A DNA stretch of 64,000 bases from Lucifuga dentata (Eukaryota > Chordata > Actinopteri > Ophidiiformes > Bythitidae), in NCBI GenBank assembly GCA_014773175.1, contig VXCM01002021.1:1-64000 (forward strand). The letters are read 5' to 3'. Position 1 is the stretch's first letter, and each line of letters starts with the position of its first letter. Positions 12,028-25,894 of the stretch are shown piece after piece. A program made the translations under genes and the position numbers. Below the pieces are notes generated by a model that saw only the letters and a list, made by a program, of their open reading frames with translations, was not told where the DNA came from and ran no database searches.

Positions 12028-12247
12028 GTTGCTGAAAGATGACCGCTCTTTTTCATTTGTCCCTCGGTCACGGCTGGATCTCCCAGACAATTTCCCCAAA
12101 GAGATTCCAGGAACATGTTACTTCTTGGAGGCGGGAACATCTCACAGTCATGCCTCATTGACTAGCTCTCGCTCTGCCCCACCAGCCTCTATGAGGAAAG
12201 TCTCCTACAACATTGGGACCATGTTTCTACGAGAAACAAGTCTGTAG
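12028..12247 (+). CDS. gucy1a2: gucy1a2 last coding exon with PDZ-ligand C-terminus
   Basis: This terminal exon completes the split Gln codon and continues [20 protein letters not shown], then [16 protein letters not shown]. The protein ends [16 protein letters not shown] and then TAG. The alpha-1 paralogue has a different C-terminus, while alpha-2 ends in exactly this type of tail. ETSL is a class I PDZ ligand (Thr at -2, Leu at 0), and alpha-2 is known to bind PSD-95-type scaffolds, placing the enzyme at synaptic membranes. The serine-rich linker between the catalytic core and the tail (about 20 residues, from [17 protein letters not shown]) is the least conserved part. The acceptor is unusual: its whole polypyrimidine tract is a 225-bp pentanucleotide array (see 11801-12025). 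Confidence 0.96.
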
Positions 12248-12740
12248 ACNTCCTCCCCCCACACGCAGATTAAGACATTTGGATATTTGCTTATTAGCTG
12301 GAGTTGAAGCTTTGGAAAATGCAGCAAACCACTCAAATGGATCTGTGGATATGCAAATGTATTATGTGAAAGCTTGGATTGAAACCTGCGAGATGGACTC
12401 CTAAGAGTGAAAGTTAAAAGATTCTTTCTTTCATCTTCTTACCAAGGGAGATGTTACGATTCACAGCCTTGAGGAATGGTGACTGTGCTGCAGAGTCAAA
12501 CATGGATCTCCAAGGAAGTTTCCTGATGGGCCAATTAGTGGAGAAATCTTACTATGAATCTTTACGATCTAGCTGGATTGATCAGCCACAGCCCTGCTGT
12601 GTAGCTTTCTCCACTCCTTCTCTCCACAATTGCACCAGGTAACCTAACCTGGTCTGGAGGTAACAGGATTTTGAGAGACTGTGGACGTGTTTCATCCATT
12701 CTCTATCTGTGCAAGTTGAATAAAACTGTTATAATAAACT
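12248..12740 (+). other. gucy1a2: gucy1a2 3' UTR (proximal poly(A) signals)
   Basis: Two AATAAA hexamers follow the stop, at 12719-12724 and 12733-12738, about 470 bp downstream. That fits a compact 3' UTR. The exact cleavage site is not visible, and longer forms are possible. A single N sits at 12250, just after the stop codon, next to a C-rich run. Confidence 0.5.
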
Positions 12741-14004
12741 AAGCACTGAGGAATGAGGGTTCATGAAATACTTTTGGAAGATGGCAGCAGTGCCTCAAAC
12801 ATTGGCTGTGTCAGGACCTTGAGCACAAGAAAGATCAATGCTGAAGAGCAGAACCATTCCTCTTCCTGCCCCAAAATCATGACATGCTTAACCAAACACA
12901 CTTCTAGCATCTGCTGCTGGTTACATCAATCCTTCAACCTTGGTCCAGTTGAAGTGAGCTGAGAAGAAATTGACGAAAGGTGTAAGCAAGGAAAGGTTAG
13001 AGAAGGTTATACATCATGGGCAAATAACAAACATACTCCTCTCTGCTTTGAACCCACAGCAAACTCTAACCATGGACAGCAACAATCCAGCCATGCCACC
13101 GCAGGCATGGCTGGATTTACTCTGTTTAGGATTAACATTTATTCTCAGCTCAGTGCCTTTTCGCTGCTCGAACCAGGACACAAATATAAGATGAAGTCAG
13201 TTTCAATATTTGAAGAAAAAAAAAATCAAGAAGGAGCGCTTCATTTATCTTATTTCATAAGCAATGTCTCTACTTGTTTTATATTTTTATGGTATTTCTG
13301 CTTTGTTAGATAGAAAATGCAGCGGAGGGTAATTAGAAAGATTGAAAGGAGGGGATGACGTGCCAAAGGTTATGAGCCACATTTAAAGTCACACATGCAC
13401 CTTATCCCACCAAACCAAACAGGTGATCTGATTCCTGATATTCTACTTTGAGGTTGTCAAGGCAAGATAAATCAAGCGCCCCTCTGATTCTCCAAATGTT
13501 TTGAATTGTATTTATCTTTTTGTCCAGATCAACCAGTAATATAATGCATACTAACATGTAGACGGAGTCTCAGTGCACACTAACACAGTTCACATTCACA
13601 GTTATAATGCTTCAGACCTGATAGAGATAAAAAGATATTACTTGTCCCGTGCACGTTACAACTGCATTCAAATTCAAGTCTGGTTGGTCCTTGGCTGAGT
13701 ATTCTTCACTCAGTGGTAATCTCAGGCTTTCCAAATCATCCAGCGTCACTCAGCAACCCCAAAAATGGAAAGTTCTAGTCAAAATGTTTAATCAAAGAGA
13801 ATCTTCATAAACTGTCATGATTAAGTAGGAAGCAAAAGGTTGTGGCTTTGTTTTGATGGATAGTCTTGAGGTCTACAGACTAATTTGTTACAACTGCCAT
13901 TATTATTAGTGGCTGCTGACATAACATAGAGGTGACAGCAGCGACTTCCAAATCTATTGGAAACAATAAGCTTTTGTTGGAGGCGTTAGTTTTCTTTGGG
14001 TTCA

Positions 14005-14029
14005 TCAGAGTGAGCTTCCCTCACTCTGA
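14005..14029. repeat. 10-bp perfect hairpin, 5-nt loop
   Basis: tcagagtgag, then cttcc, then ctcactctga, in the intergenic region 3' of gucy1a2. There is no T-run or flanking feature that would suggest a defined function. Confidence 0.6.
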
Positions 14030-16292
14030 CAGACCCAGAACGATGATTATTAATCTTGTATGATACATAGAATAGAAAATTAACAAAAGTCCTGATCCTG
14101 GCTAAATCAGATTAAAAGTCTTGCAATGTATAGTTTTATAAGAAAATGATTTACAAACCTCTGAAGTTAAGACATCTAGTACTGAGGAAATAAAATGTCA
14201 ATAACCATATTGATTCCTAAGAATGTTGCTGGAAACTAGATACATCCATGCATTCATTTACTTATTCCTCTCTTTTCAACACCAGCATAATCACGCTTAA
14301 CATTTGAAATAAAGGTTCCATGTGCTGTGCACATTTGGTTGTTTGAGAGCTGGTCACCATATTGTGAATTGGCTGGCCTCGAATCGAGCGCTGACTGAGC
14401 TCTAGAAAACACAGCTTGCTGGAAAACATTATATGGTCGACTCCCCCCACACCAGTTGCAAGGTATAAACATAAGTTTGAAATTAAATACCAGAAAATTG
14501 TGACAGACATTGCATGAAAATGTCAGCTCCATATTTACTTTCCATCTGCTCTGAAATGGAAGCACACACACCAGAAAAGTGAAGGGAGTTCGTGTCTGCT
14601 ATGTCACGTAAAACACCAAAATGTAACCTGCACGACTGACACCAGCATAACAAAGCAATGTGCCATAATGGAGAAGGAGAAAATAAGAGAGGAGGAGAAG
14701 GAATCATTTCTGCTTCCCTGTTGTCTAACTAATGTTGACATCAGAAATATTTCACAAGTAATGAAAAATGTTTGATTTCACATCCTAACAGCTTTTGTCA
14801 TTCTCTTTGACAGAAGTAGCATCATTAAAGCTTGACGTACTGTCATGCTAACCTTAATTTAAGGTCAGGATCAAATTTCTGCCAATATAAATTGAAGTTT
14901 TGCTAACAAAAAAAAACAAATATTTTTTTGAATATAATATTGTTTAATTTACCTAACAACGGTCAAATCTATACTTGTGTATTGTTCTTTATAACCTACA
15001 ATATGTCAGAATTTGTTAATGCTTCACTGTATTTCCTGTCAATTATTGTTTTCCATGTGCCATAAAACAAACAACAGTGGTGCAGTGTTTTGATAAATCT
15101 TGTTTAAATCTAAATCTATTTTCATAACCTACATCACAAAGGAAATATGTGTATTAATTTGATTTCTCAGCTAAAGATGAACAAAGTGATGACCCAAGCT
15201 TGTAATCTTATGTATGGAGGACATATCTACTAATCGACATTACCACAATTAGCAGCAACTTTCAACATTTAAAAGACTACAAATGCATGCTGTGGGTGTT
15301 TGATGCACTGCTAAAAATGTCATCCATATTACTTTTTGTAACTAGGAGATAAAGATTATTGGACAAATTGGGTTGAACCCGGTTATAAGAAAACCAAAAC
15401 CTTACCTGGGGCTGCAAGTTAGACGACTGTTTTTTAAAATTCTGTGTTTAAGAAGCAGAATCTGCAACATGTGGGACTCTTAGCATACAATACGTTTATG
15501 CATCCGTTAGCTCGTTTTAATACTCTACACAAGAGACGCCTGGCTTGGGAAGGTAACTTGTGTTTTGATACAAATTGTCAAATACACTTGAGAATGGCTC
15601 GCAGACTGAGAGGCTAAAGACATTTTTGCATATCTTAGGGCATTTTTACACCTACCTTGTTCTGGTTCAATTTTTGATCCGGTTCCATTGGGCTGATCTG
15701 ACAGCAATTGCGCTCAATTACGGGCCAAAACAACTGCAGCGAGACTGATTTGATCTCAGTCTGGATCCAAACAAAACCTGGAGCGGTTTGTGGAGTGAAT
15801 GAGCTACACTAGTTCCTAACCAATTACAGAGCAGTCTGTTGATTCAGTGATTGATCTTGAGCCAGAAAGCGTTGTGTGATTACTGTTAAGTAAACTACAT
15901 CTATGATCAACCATAACGAATCAATCAGATACTATCACATCTTCAGATGAACGTCCTGTTCAGTTGTCTGAAAGCAGCACATCTTCTTCACGATATAAAG
16001 CAACATGGTTTTTCACATATTGTCATGAAGTCATGTTTGTCATTCTGTTGGTATAGTTTTGTTTGAATTGTGGCCCAAACGATGACTAGGACAGTCTCCA
16101 AATTCTGTTTTACATAGCTGTCTCAGCATAGTAAAATTTATAATGGTAAATATTTCTGGCCAGTGATATTTTTTGATTTGCTTAGATTTTTTTCCTGGGT
16201 GAAACCAAACTGAACTAAACGGTAAATACTTTGCAGTAATTTGAGTTCCTATGTGAACCAGAGAAAATGAACTACAGGTCTTGAAAATACCC

Positions 16293-17000
16293 TGAAAGGA
16301 CCATAGTGACCATTTTGCACGTTTGAGCCTAATATATTCAATTTTCATACACATAAAGTTACTGACAATCATTTCCNCATTTTGCACGTTTGAGCCTAAT
16401 ATATTCAATTTTCATACACATAAAGTTACTGACAATCATTTCCTATGGTGAATTAATTTTTTTTTTTCTACCTTCCAGACCACAATTGGTTTCAGTTCAT
16501 TCTGGTACGCTATTAAAATCAACTTGTTCATGCTTGAAACGTTCTTGGGATAGGTAATCCATCATCACGAACAAGACGAGTATTCAGGCTTTTTTTTTTC
16601 GCAGTTTCATAATTTTAGCATTTAAGTGCAAGAAAAAGCACAGAGTGAATGTATGTCTCCACCAGGGAATATAGTCCCAAAAGAAGACCTGCGTTTATGN
16701 CACAGAGTGAATGTATGTCTCCACCAGGGAATATAGTCCCAAAAGAAGACCTGCGTTTATCGAAAAGTTTAAAGGACCATGATTTCATAAGGCTGTGTAA
16801 CTATTAGCAGGAGAAACATCGATTTTTAAGGTGGATGTATCACTTGAATATTTGATTTAAAAGTTTAAGAGATTTTGCAAAATATCAGGAAAGCTGAAAT
16901 ACGGTTTTATCCTTTGGGAAATGATTATCAGTAGCATAACATGTATGAAAATTGAATATATTAGGCTCAAACATGAAAAATGGCTGGTATTGTCCTTTAA
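16293..17000. mobile_element. MITE with ~85-bp inverted repeats, copy 1
   Basis: The left arm (gaaaggaccatagtgacc, then gcacgtttgagcctaatata) reappears inverted on the right (tattaggctcaaacatg, then ggtattgtcctttaa). The arms extend about 85 bp inwards to the nnggaaatgattatcagtann motif. The interior matches, in opposite orientation, the interior of the copy at 42213-42760. Two assembly duplications (around the Ns at 16377 and 16700) lengthen this copy. Without them it is about 580 bp, close to the 548 bp of the other. No coding capacity. Confidence 0.8.
16311..16443. other. N-centred 66-bp duplication (assembly artefact)
   Basis: 16311-16376 equals 16378-16443 with N at 16377, inside MITE copy 1. 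A second one of 60 bp surrounds the N at 16700. Confidence 0.85.
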
Positions 17001-19294
17001 ATTCCTGGGTACAAGATTTGGTTCACTTTTTTTTTGCTCTGATGTCAAAATAGAGACTCAAATAACAACGTTATGAAAGGTTAGAAAGGACGTTTACTAA
17101 ATATAACTAATTTTACTAAATTGTATCTCATTTTTAGACTACTGAAATGTATTTAGCTGGTATGAATTTATTTTTTTTAATTTATACAGAATCTTAAATA
17201 AACAAATGAAGCCAGGGACATAAGTTAAAAAGAAACAGAACTATTTCCATTAGCAATTTGATCATGGACCAGCATTCAGAACACGACAAATACAGTCTTA
17301 CCTACAAACACATCTATGCACAGTCAGCAAAGCTTCAGTCCAGGAACAGTGCACAGGAAAAGATGACATAACATAGAAAGTGTCAATACTTGTATCAGCT
17401 GTTGTGGAAATATAATTCTGATGAAACTGAGTAAAGTTTTTCTCTGATCCAGTTATAGCCTGCAAGTAGGACTAATTATTAACGTGCAATGATAAATAAT
17501 ATCTTATTGAATCCCAAAAGTTAACAAGACAACACAATTTAACAATAACATTACCTATGCAGGCGCAAGCAATATTACTGTATATCCACTATAGCATGGT
17601 ATCCAACAATAAAACAAAATAATACATTTGTCAGGGTTATGATAATGTCAGTTAACTAGTTTGAACTAGTTTGGATAATAAAATGCATAACAGCATTAAT
17701 GTGTACCAAATTAATCTATTGTAGCATTAATGTTGTGTGGATGTCGTTTACACCAAACAGCAGTGACGTGAATTCTACATCAGAGATATATCACACCAGC
17801 ATCTGTCAGTCAGTTTACATGCACCACCAAAATGCAGAATAAGATGTATAAACTGATGGAATTAAATAGGATTCTGTCATTTGCCAAAAACACACGTCTT
17901 CATTGGCATATCATTGCATGTGGTTACTCTGAATAAAAAAACCAATAGCTCATTTACATGCTCAAGGAAATTGATTTACATTCACATAATCTCACACAGA
18001 GTACTCAAGTTATGCTGATTTCAGTCTGATTATGGTGTTTATATGACATTTGGAAAAAAATGAATTTATTCTTCTGAATTGAAGTTAAAGGCATGTAATG
18101 TCCATGTCAGCAGCTCTGTACATTTTTGGCATAATTTTATAAATTTGCTGAGAGCTATGCACCTTGCTAACTAGCCCTGGTTCTCTAATGCTGATGTTAG
18201 TCATGGAATTATACTCAAAAAAAAAAAAAAAAAANAAAAAAAAAAAAAAAAAGTCATCTACACATATAGATATAATATATATAGATAGATATAGATATAA
18301 GGTAAGATGCACAATTGTTCTTTGCTGGGAAACAAAAATGATTATAAAACCAGACCATATGGCAGTACATTGATTTTTAATGGATCAACCAGTATGTCAC
18401 GCTGCTGGCTGGTCATTGAAATCGACTGCTAAGCTACGTGGGAAGTTTCTGTGTCTGGTCTGAGAAAGTCAAATAATCCAGAACTCCATCAGTTATTGTC
18501 TCTCTGTGTGTGTGTTAAACGGTGTAATATCCTGATGAATACACTAATTACAAACTGACTTGTAAAGGCCTACTGTACCCTTAACAAATATGTACAGTTT
18601 AGATCTATTTAATATATTAAAACTGAAAATTGAAATTATAATAACCATCACAAAAAGAAATTTTTTGTTCTCATTTTTAAAATATTTTTCTTTTTTTAAT
18701 TTCAGTCAGTTACTTTTTTAGCATCAGTGTTTATGCATTAAAAACTAAACTGATTTTCAAAAAAAACAAAAACAAAAAAAAAACACTTTCCCACAAAACC
18801 TCCAACCTCTACAAATGTGAAGTTTCCAGAAACTGAGACTTTTGTTTTTACATCATTGTATGTACTTTTTTTTTCCCCTTTTACAATGCATTTTAACTTG
18901 TTTTCCTCAGTGATGGAATTAAAGTTGCACTGTTACTCTTATTTGTAATTGGAAAATAAAACTGATTAACACATAGTTTTTAGGTACATTGTAAAAACTA
19001 TTTTGCTGTTAAAATCAAACTTTATTTCCACTGATAGACATTGGTTTCATGCTGAAGGTCTAATATGGTTTATATTTCTGATTCATGCCTGTTTTAGATT
19101 ACTGACCTCAGATCTACAGAACACACCCATTTCATACAAATCTGCTCAATCATGTTTGTCAGACATTGATGATTAAAATATTCTCCAGATTCATTCATTT
19201 ATTGGCTTAATTTCAAAATAATAAAATAACTGACATCACAAAAAGCGAAATTTAAGCTTTCCTCACATTCTTGGACTCATTTTTAAAGGCCTCT

Positions 19295-19326
19295 GGAGGT
19301 CCACAGAACTCAGTTTGGGAACCACT
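19295..19326. mobile_element. hAT-like terminus
   Basis: The sequence ctcagtttgggaaccactg reads, reversed, as CAGTGGTTCCCAAACTGAG, a typical hAT/Charlie end. I could not find a convincing partner end within a few kilobases, so only this terminus is called. Confidence 0.4.
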
Positions 19327-19886
19327 GCTCTGGTCTGTCACTGATTCCTGGTCAGAAAGGTACTTCATCACAGCTATGCTCTCATAGCATTTCATGCTCT
19401 GATGTCATGTTATAAATACACAGAGCTGACCCTGGACATGAACACTGTTTTTAGCTGGAATCAGTCAGCTTCTGGAAAAGGCTTAATGACAGTTTTTTGG
19501 TTTCTGGCTGACATTAAGGGAACATCTTCTGTCTTATGTAAATAAAAACACCAAGTATCTTTAATAAGGAAGAAAGACTGTGGCTGTTATTGCGTGCACG
19601 TGTGCGTGTTTGCCTGATTGTATGCCTATCTGTATTTGACATGTCAGTGTGTGTACGTATGGATTTCACATTGTGTGTGTGAGAGTGAGACTGGGGCCAA
19701 GAACAAATAGAATTTCATGTTATATGGTTGTTAACATTAGCAGTTTCTCTTTTGAATTTCTCTCTATGGCCCTAATGTTGTGTGAGATAAAAAGCTTTTC
19801 TTTTTCTTTTTTTTTTTTAGCATTTCAAACAGTTCACACAAATCTGTTCTGTAAGACTGCATGGTTGTGTATGTACGTGTTTCTGC

Positions 19887-19932
<46 letters not shown>

Positions 19933-20254
19933 TAGATACTAAAACACAAGGACTGCCTTTGTTTTTACAAGGACTAGCTTTGTTTGAACCTCTGCATCCC
20001 TCATGCATGTAAATGGGAAGCACAAATTATTACACCTCTCAATATAATGCAGTCCAATTCAACAGCACCAATACAGCCTCAACTCTAAAGGCACTCATTA
20101 CAATGCATACCTCTACCGAGTCAGATAAAACCTCTGAATTGCATCTAATGTCTTTCAAGGAATACATATCCTTCATTCCCCTCATTGAGATTGGTGTATT
20201 ACTTTCAAAGAAGTTGACAAACGGATTGAAAAACTTGCATGTTATGAAATAATT

Positions 20255-20400
20255 TTTAAAATTCCTGGTTCCACCTTTGGATCTGCCTCAAAATTGAATG
20301 GGTTCTTCACTGGGCCCTTCCATCAAGTTTCAGCAAAACTTGTTTACAACATTTTGAGTAATTCTTTTAATAAACAGGTATAACAGGTAGAAACTGTCAA
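20255..20400. repeat. Dispersed teleost-type repeat, copy B
   Basis: It shares several blocks with the inverted copy at 300-500: caaaattgaatgggttctt, the ggcccttccatcaa region and gtttacaacattttgagtaa. The limits are approximate. Confidence 0.5.
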
Positions 20401-20744
20401 ACAAATTAAAGGGTCTCACAACTTCTCAGACTGCAGATCACTCTCTTTATTCTTGTGTGTACACAGGAAGTACAGACATGGATCAACAGCTTCAAATCCA
20501 TACACCTTCAAATTATCTGAGCTGATCCAAACCCCTCATATGTCAGAAGGGTTTAGACTAGTAGTCTAGTTTAGGCTAGGAGGCACTGTCAGGCATTGTC
20601 AGACCCAGAACGACCTGTACCATCTCCAAGCATTGTTTTCACAGAAGCACACATCATTCCAGGTCATTAACACTATCCGTGACATTGGCTCTCTTCTGGA
20701 AATAACATGACACTGAAGAATAAACATGAGTACAACAGCTTGAG

Positions 20745-21620
20745 TACCTACTCGAGTATAAGCCGACCCCCTGATTTTGACCTGCAAATTTAGATTTTTA
20801 AAGAAACCCATATATAAGCCCNAGTATAAGCCGACCCCCTGATTTTGACCTGCAAATTTAGATTTTTAAAGAAACCCATATATAAGCCCTGATGTTCCAT
20901 CAATTTATTTGTTTAGCAAATTACCCATTTTTCTGTGTATTGTCATAGTATTCCTCTGATTTTCTGAAAACAATGGTTTGTGGTGGCTGTTTTAAAACTT
21001 CACCGCTTTAACGGAGCTTCTCTTCCTGACTCACACTGGAATGATAACATTGCGCTCGTGTTCTTTTCGTAACTTATTTATTTTCAAAATCAAAATAACA
21101 AAACATGAAGTGAGGTGAGGTCAAAAACTACACCGCTGCCCTGTTCCACATACACACTGATCAGCCTCCAGCTGAGCGTCTTTAAATAGAATGAGAATGA
21201 GACTCCTCCTCCTCCATGAAGCAGCTGGCAATCATATAAAAGATATAAATATTCAAAAATAATAACTAATTTGATTTCACGTTTCCCAAATTAAATATTT
21301 TAAACATTACATAATTAACCAAGAAATGGCTCTAACACCAGTAAACGTGATATTTATTTCAGCAGCTGATTACCATAACTGACCAATCACAGCAGTGCTT
21401 ACTGGCCACCACAAAATGTGCTGGATAAGATAAGTCAGGAAATATCTCATTCTAAGGTATGATTTAAACTATTTTCCATGGGCTGTGGTAGTATTTCCAC
21501 CCCTGGAAATTTTGTTTTCTGGGATCAAATTTGAATTTCTCGTGTATAAGCCGACCCCCTGATTTGCTTTATAAAATTTGGTAATAAAAACTTGGCTTAT
21601 ACTCAAGTATATACAGTGTA
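20745..21620. mobile_element. Non-autonomous element with TATAAGCC termini
   Basis: The left end is tactcgagtataagccgacc (from about 20748). The right end, reversed, is tatacttgagtataagcc (to about 21615). The ends form an imperfect inverted repeat of about 18 bp. The subterminal block tataagccgaccccctgatt recurs in direct orientation at 21543. Part of the left end is duplicated around the N at 20822 (67 bp, assembly artefact). No transposase frame is present. The superfamily is not assigned. Confidence 0.55.
20755..20889. other. N-centred 67-bp duplication (assembly artefact)
   Basis: 20755-20821 equals 20823-20889 with N at 20822, at the left end of the TATAAGCC element. Confidence 0.85.
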
Positions 21621-23585
21621 TGAAATATGAAAAGTATATGAAATATAATATGCAATAATATGGACAATAATAATAATATAATACAATAATAATATGACAA
21701 TAGTACATTCACTTTAATTCTCACAAAATATAACCTCTTTGGTGGAGATAAAAGTTTCAATGAGAGTCAAACCAACACAGTGTCAACAAAATCTGAGCAT
21801 TGAACTCCAGGCTGGATTGGACAGATGTACCTAATAAAGTGGCCGCTGAGCCAATGTGACTTGTTGTGCAAAAACAGGATGTTTGTATAAATTAGGAGGT
21901 TAGGCCACCTAATAAAATCGATACTCAGTAGTTTCAGCCAACCAGTCTCATTCTAATTTCACTTCCAACTGTGCTGCTCATTTCCAGCATGCAAAAATGG
22001 AAATGGTTGCCATGTAAACGATTGACCAGCTGGGATTTTGCTGTATCCTGTTATTTATGGTTGTGTATGTTTGTCTCTTTCAAACAGTGCAACATGATTG
22101 GTAAACTGGTAGTAAAGGCCCAGTGTTGTAGAAATAATACTAGCTCTTTGTTTACCATTATTTCTGTAGCCATAATAAAAAATATTGGAATTTAATGATT
22201 CTCTTTTCTGCAAAGCAATGCTCTCTGACCTTTACTTAAAGTGTTAAATTAGACATTCGGTTAATTTGTTTTATATGTATTTGCAGATGTTTTCATAGGA
22301 AATAAAGGCAAATGATTGTTCTGTTTCCCCTCTTCTTAAAAGTGTAGGGAGGAATGTATGCCACCTTCTCTTGCAATCACAAGTGATTTTGAGCATTGCT
22401 CAGTTCACCCAGCTTCTCTTTCAAGTTATCCTCTATTTGTATTCCACTATCACTCTCCATCCTTCCTTTCCCTCTTTATATTTTACCCCTCAGCATCACC
22501 CCGTACCCTTGTATATGCAAACACATCCCCATTACACTAATTGGCTCTGAGGTTTAAATATTTTACACAGACCATTTTCGCTGTACCAGGCTGGTGAGTA
22601 TTGCTGTGGCATAACATTACAAGCTCACATGCTAATGAAATCACCACACTCACACACACATGCAGGTATGATTGAGCCAACAAAGGTCATGCAATTTACA
22701 CACTGGCATATTAGCCAAATGAAGCAGCTTTGAATTATGGGCATGCTGACAGTATTAATGGTTTGACAGTGAGTTATGCAATGTGGGTGACTGTCTGTGT
22801 ATGTGATACAAATCATTCTATATAAGAATGAATTATGCAGTCATTATTCATGGATGCATCTGTGGATGTGAATGCAAAATTTTCTGTAAAAGGACATAGG
22901 AAGTTGATGAGTAATACAATTTGTTTTAGCCTCTTACTTGCAGAATCACAAAGACTACAAATGCACAAATGATCATTTACCAACTTTTTGGTTGGTTTAA
23001 ATATTTTTTAAGTACCATAGGCTTGTGCGCTACATTTGCCTTCAAACGCTATGATTTTCTTTCTATTCCCAACTCTTGCAAACTCTTGACAAACTACGAA
23101 ACCCCTAAGGGGTCATGAGAAGAGTATTAATTTAAAAAAAGAAAAAAAAAGTGGAAGGAAAAAAACAAGTCCTTTTGCATTATTTCAGTTTTGAACAGAC
23201 ATAATTAGCCTATTGTCTCATTTTTTTGTGACCTAAAATTTTTACTTGCATTAGCGTACTCTTTGTTTGCAACCAATCGTGATGTCTTTTTCGGAACTAC
23301 TTTATTGTTAATTATGACACAATTCCAACAGCCTCCCACTGTTCCAAAGCAGTTATTACCGTAAAGTTCAGAACGAGTGTGCAGTCGATTTGTAGATGCG
23401 GCTGGCTTGACCATAGTTTAACAACAAACTAACTCAAACTTTATCATTTTATTATTTTGATGACAAAATCATAAAGTTTGCAACAAGTCAGTTCAGCAAG
23501 AGAGAGATATTGGTCCACAACCTCATTTATGTTTATTGTTTGGCTTAAAGAATGACCAAGAAGTATATGGGTCATTTGGGTTTTG

Positions 23586-23633
<48 letters not shown>

Positions 23634-24540
23634 ACATACAATGGATAAAACTGGAAGCTTGAAAAACACAGGCTTTAATAGCATAACGACTGCCAGAATG
23701 AAGCTAACCAGAGCGTTTTTTAATACAAGGTGTAAATGCAACTCCTATCATGGGTTGTCATTGTCCAGTTAACGTATCCAGATACAGAGATTACGTTTTA
23801 GTGTAAGGTGTAAATGAGGCTTTTGATTTTTTTTTTTTTTTTTTTTTTAAGTCTGAACAACATTCAATCTGTGTAATGTGCTTCGATGGAGTTTCCCTTT
23901 AAATTTAAAAAAATGTTCCTCAGTGAGCTGTGTATATTGTATATGATCATATATTAAAGAATCAATGACCTTCATCATCCCTCAGGTGACTGTTGGGGAA
24001 TAAACTGTGGCAACAGGGCGGGTCCACTGACACACACAAACACGCCTATACCATCACTCTGCCAGCTAAGTGTGTGTGTGTGTGTGTGTGTGTGAGCGCA
24101 TCTCTTTGTGCATGTACATGTCCATGTGTCCCTGTGTGTGTATATTTCCTCACTGTAGGTCAGTCAATGGGCGTGTCATCAATAATAAAACACTGTGCTC
24201 TCACTTGTTTTCTGCATTCGTCTGTCTTTTTTCTCCATCTTTCTCTCCTCCATCAGTATTTCTGTCTCTCCAGCTCCCACAGCTCTTTCAGTCCTCTCTC
24301 TCATTAGCCCGCACATATATTTATCTGTTACTGTTCCTTCCTGCTTGGTTTCAGTGTCTCTCTCTCCCTTAACCACTTCAGCTAAATGCCTATAAGACAT
24401 TTTCAGCAGAGTATAATCTGAATTCCGGCAATATCTCCTCATCTAATTAATATCTTATTTCACCGAAGCACCTATAATGCTGCCCAGCACCTAATGTGAA
24501 TATACTAGTATTTGATAACATAATTTCTCCCCCACAGGTT

Positions 24541-24720
24541 TAAAATATACCTATATATATTTACCTATATATATATAAATTTTTTTTATTATATATATAT
24601 TTATAATATATTATAATATATATATAATATAATAATATATAATATAATATACTATAATTATATTATATTTATATATTTTTTTATATTTTTGTATATTTTT
24701 ATTTTTTATTTTTTAATCAT
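24541..24720. repeat. AT-only low-complexity region
   Basis: About 180 bp almost entirely of A and T (tatatat, ttataatat, tatttttt blocks), able to form many hairpins. It may be a DNA-unwinding or fragile stretch. No gene signal. Confidence 0.9.
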
Positions 24721-25839
24721 TACTAGACACACACCATTAGTAGCGATGTTATAGTTTACGTAATGCCCACTATCCTTGATAGCTTGGATTATTTTCATAA
24801 TCCGGCCTAAAAGGCTGAAATCGTACATGATCTGTTGGAGGGTTTTGTATTTTCATTTGGAGCTGACTCTGCATCATCCAGTGTCGTCGTGGGATTTCAT
24901 GATTTATTTTGCTTCTCTATGATTATGATTATGATTATCACAAACATTTGACTCTGCAGTAGCCGCAATGTAAATGTAAGAATTTTGTAGTGTTGTGTAC
25001 AGTGCCTGACACAATTTAAGATAATTTATGTCTAACATGCTGACTCATAAAAACACTACTTTGTCTAAACACATTTGTAGTATGTGTGTGCTCGTGTGTA
25101 TATTATTGTAGGAATGTGTGTTTAAGGGTTTGGAGTGTGTTATGAGAATGTGACTGCACTGACCTCTGTAGAGAGCTCTTGTGTACAGAAGAGGTTTATT
25201 TTTTTATGTTGCAAGAATGTGTCAGTGAGTTTATTTAAATAATGTCTGCTTTTTTTAAAATCACAAAACAACAATTTGTCATGAAAATTTATATACCTGG
25301 AACCGGAGAAGCTGTAGATTTTCATAATCTTGTATAAGATAGTTTTTTGCAGTAATTTAGGAAAAAGGTGTACTCAAATATATGTTCTGAAAATATACTT
25401 TGCACTTATTATGTTTATTGATTCTGAATTACACTAAAGTGGAGTTAAATTGAAACCACTTATGTTGTATTTAGCTTACCAAATGTTGCACTCAAGGATA
25501 ATATATTATAACTTAATATAATATAAAATTAATATGTGATATATATACTGTATTTAGTTTTCATTAAATATTTGTACAAAATACTACATTGTACACTTGC
25601 ATGCACTTTAAAATATATGTTTAAGTCAGTTTGGATGTTTCACATTCTAGTAAATGCAGTACTGCTACAGCTGAGGGTAATACACAATGTCCTCATTTAA
25701 CACTGAAGAGAATAACTGTATGTACGTGTGTGGTATGTGTGTGTGTGTGCACGTGTGTGTGTGTGTTAGGCTTTGAAGTCAGTCAGGAGCTGTTCAAAAG
25801 AGCTAGCAGGACACACGTAGACAGTTGGTGACACAAATT

Positions 25840-25840
<1 letters not shown>

Positions 25841-25890
<50 letters not shown>
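25841..25890. repeat. (CT)25 microsatellite
   Basis: An uninterrupted CT dinucleotide run in intergenic DNA. Confidence 0.95.

Positions 25891-25894
<4 letters not shown>

Noticed and set aside
11711..12247. 178-codon frame reading [15 protein letters not shown] and then the gucy1a2 C-terminus
   Set aside because: The first part is the translated pentanucleotide array and lies in the intron. Only the part from 12028 is coding.
14254..14571. Minus-strand 105-codon frame (SRPYNVFQQAVFSRAQSAL)
   Set aside because: Considered as a retroelement piece, but no motif could be named, no ends were found and there is no coding support.
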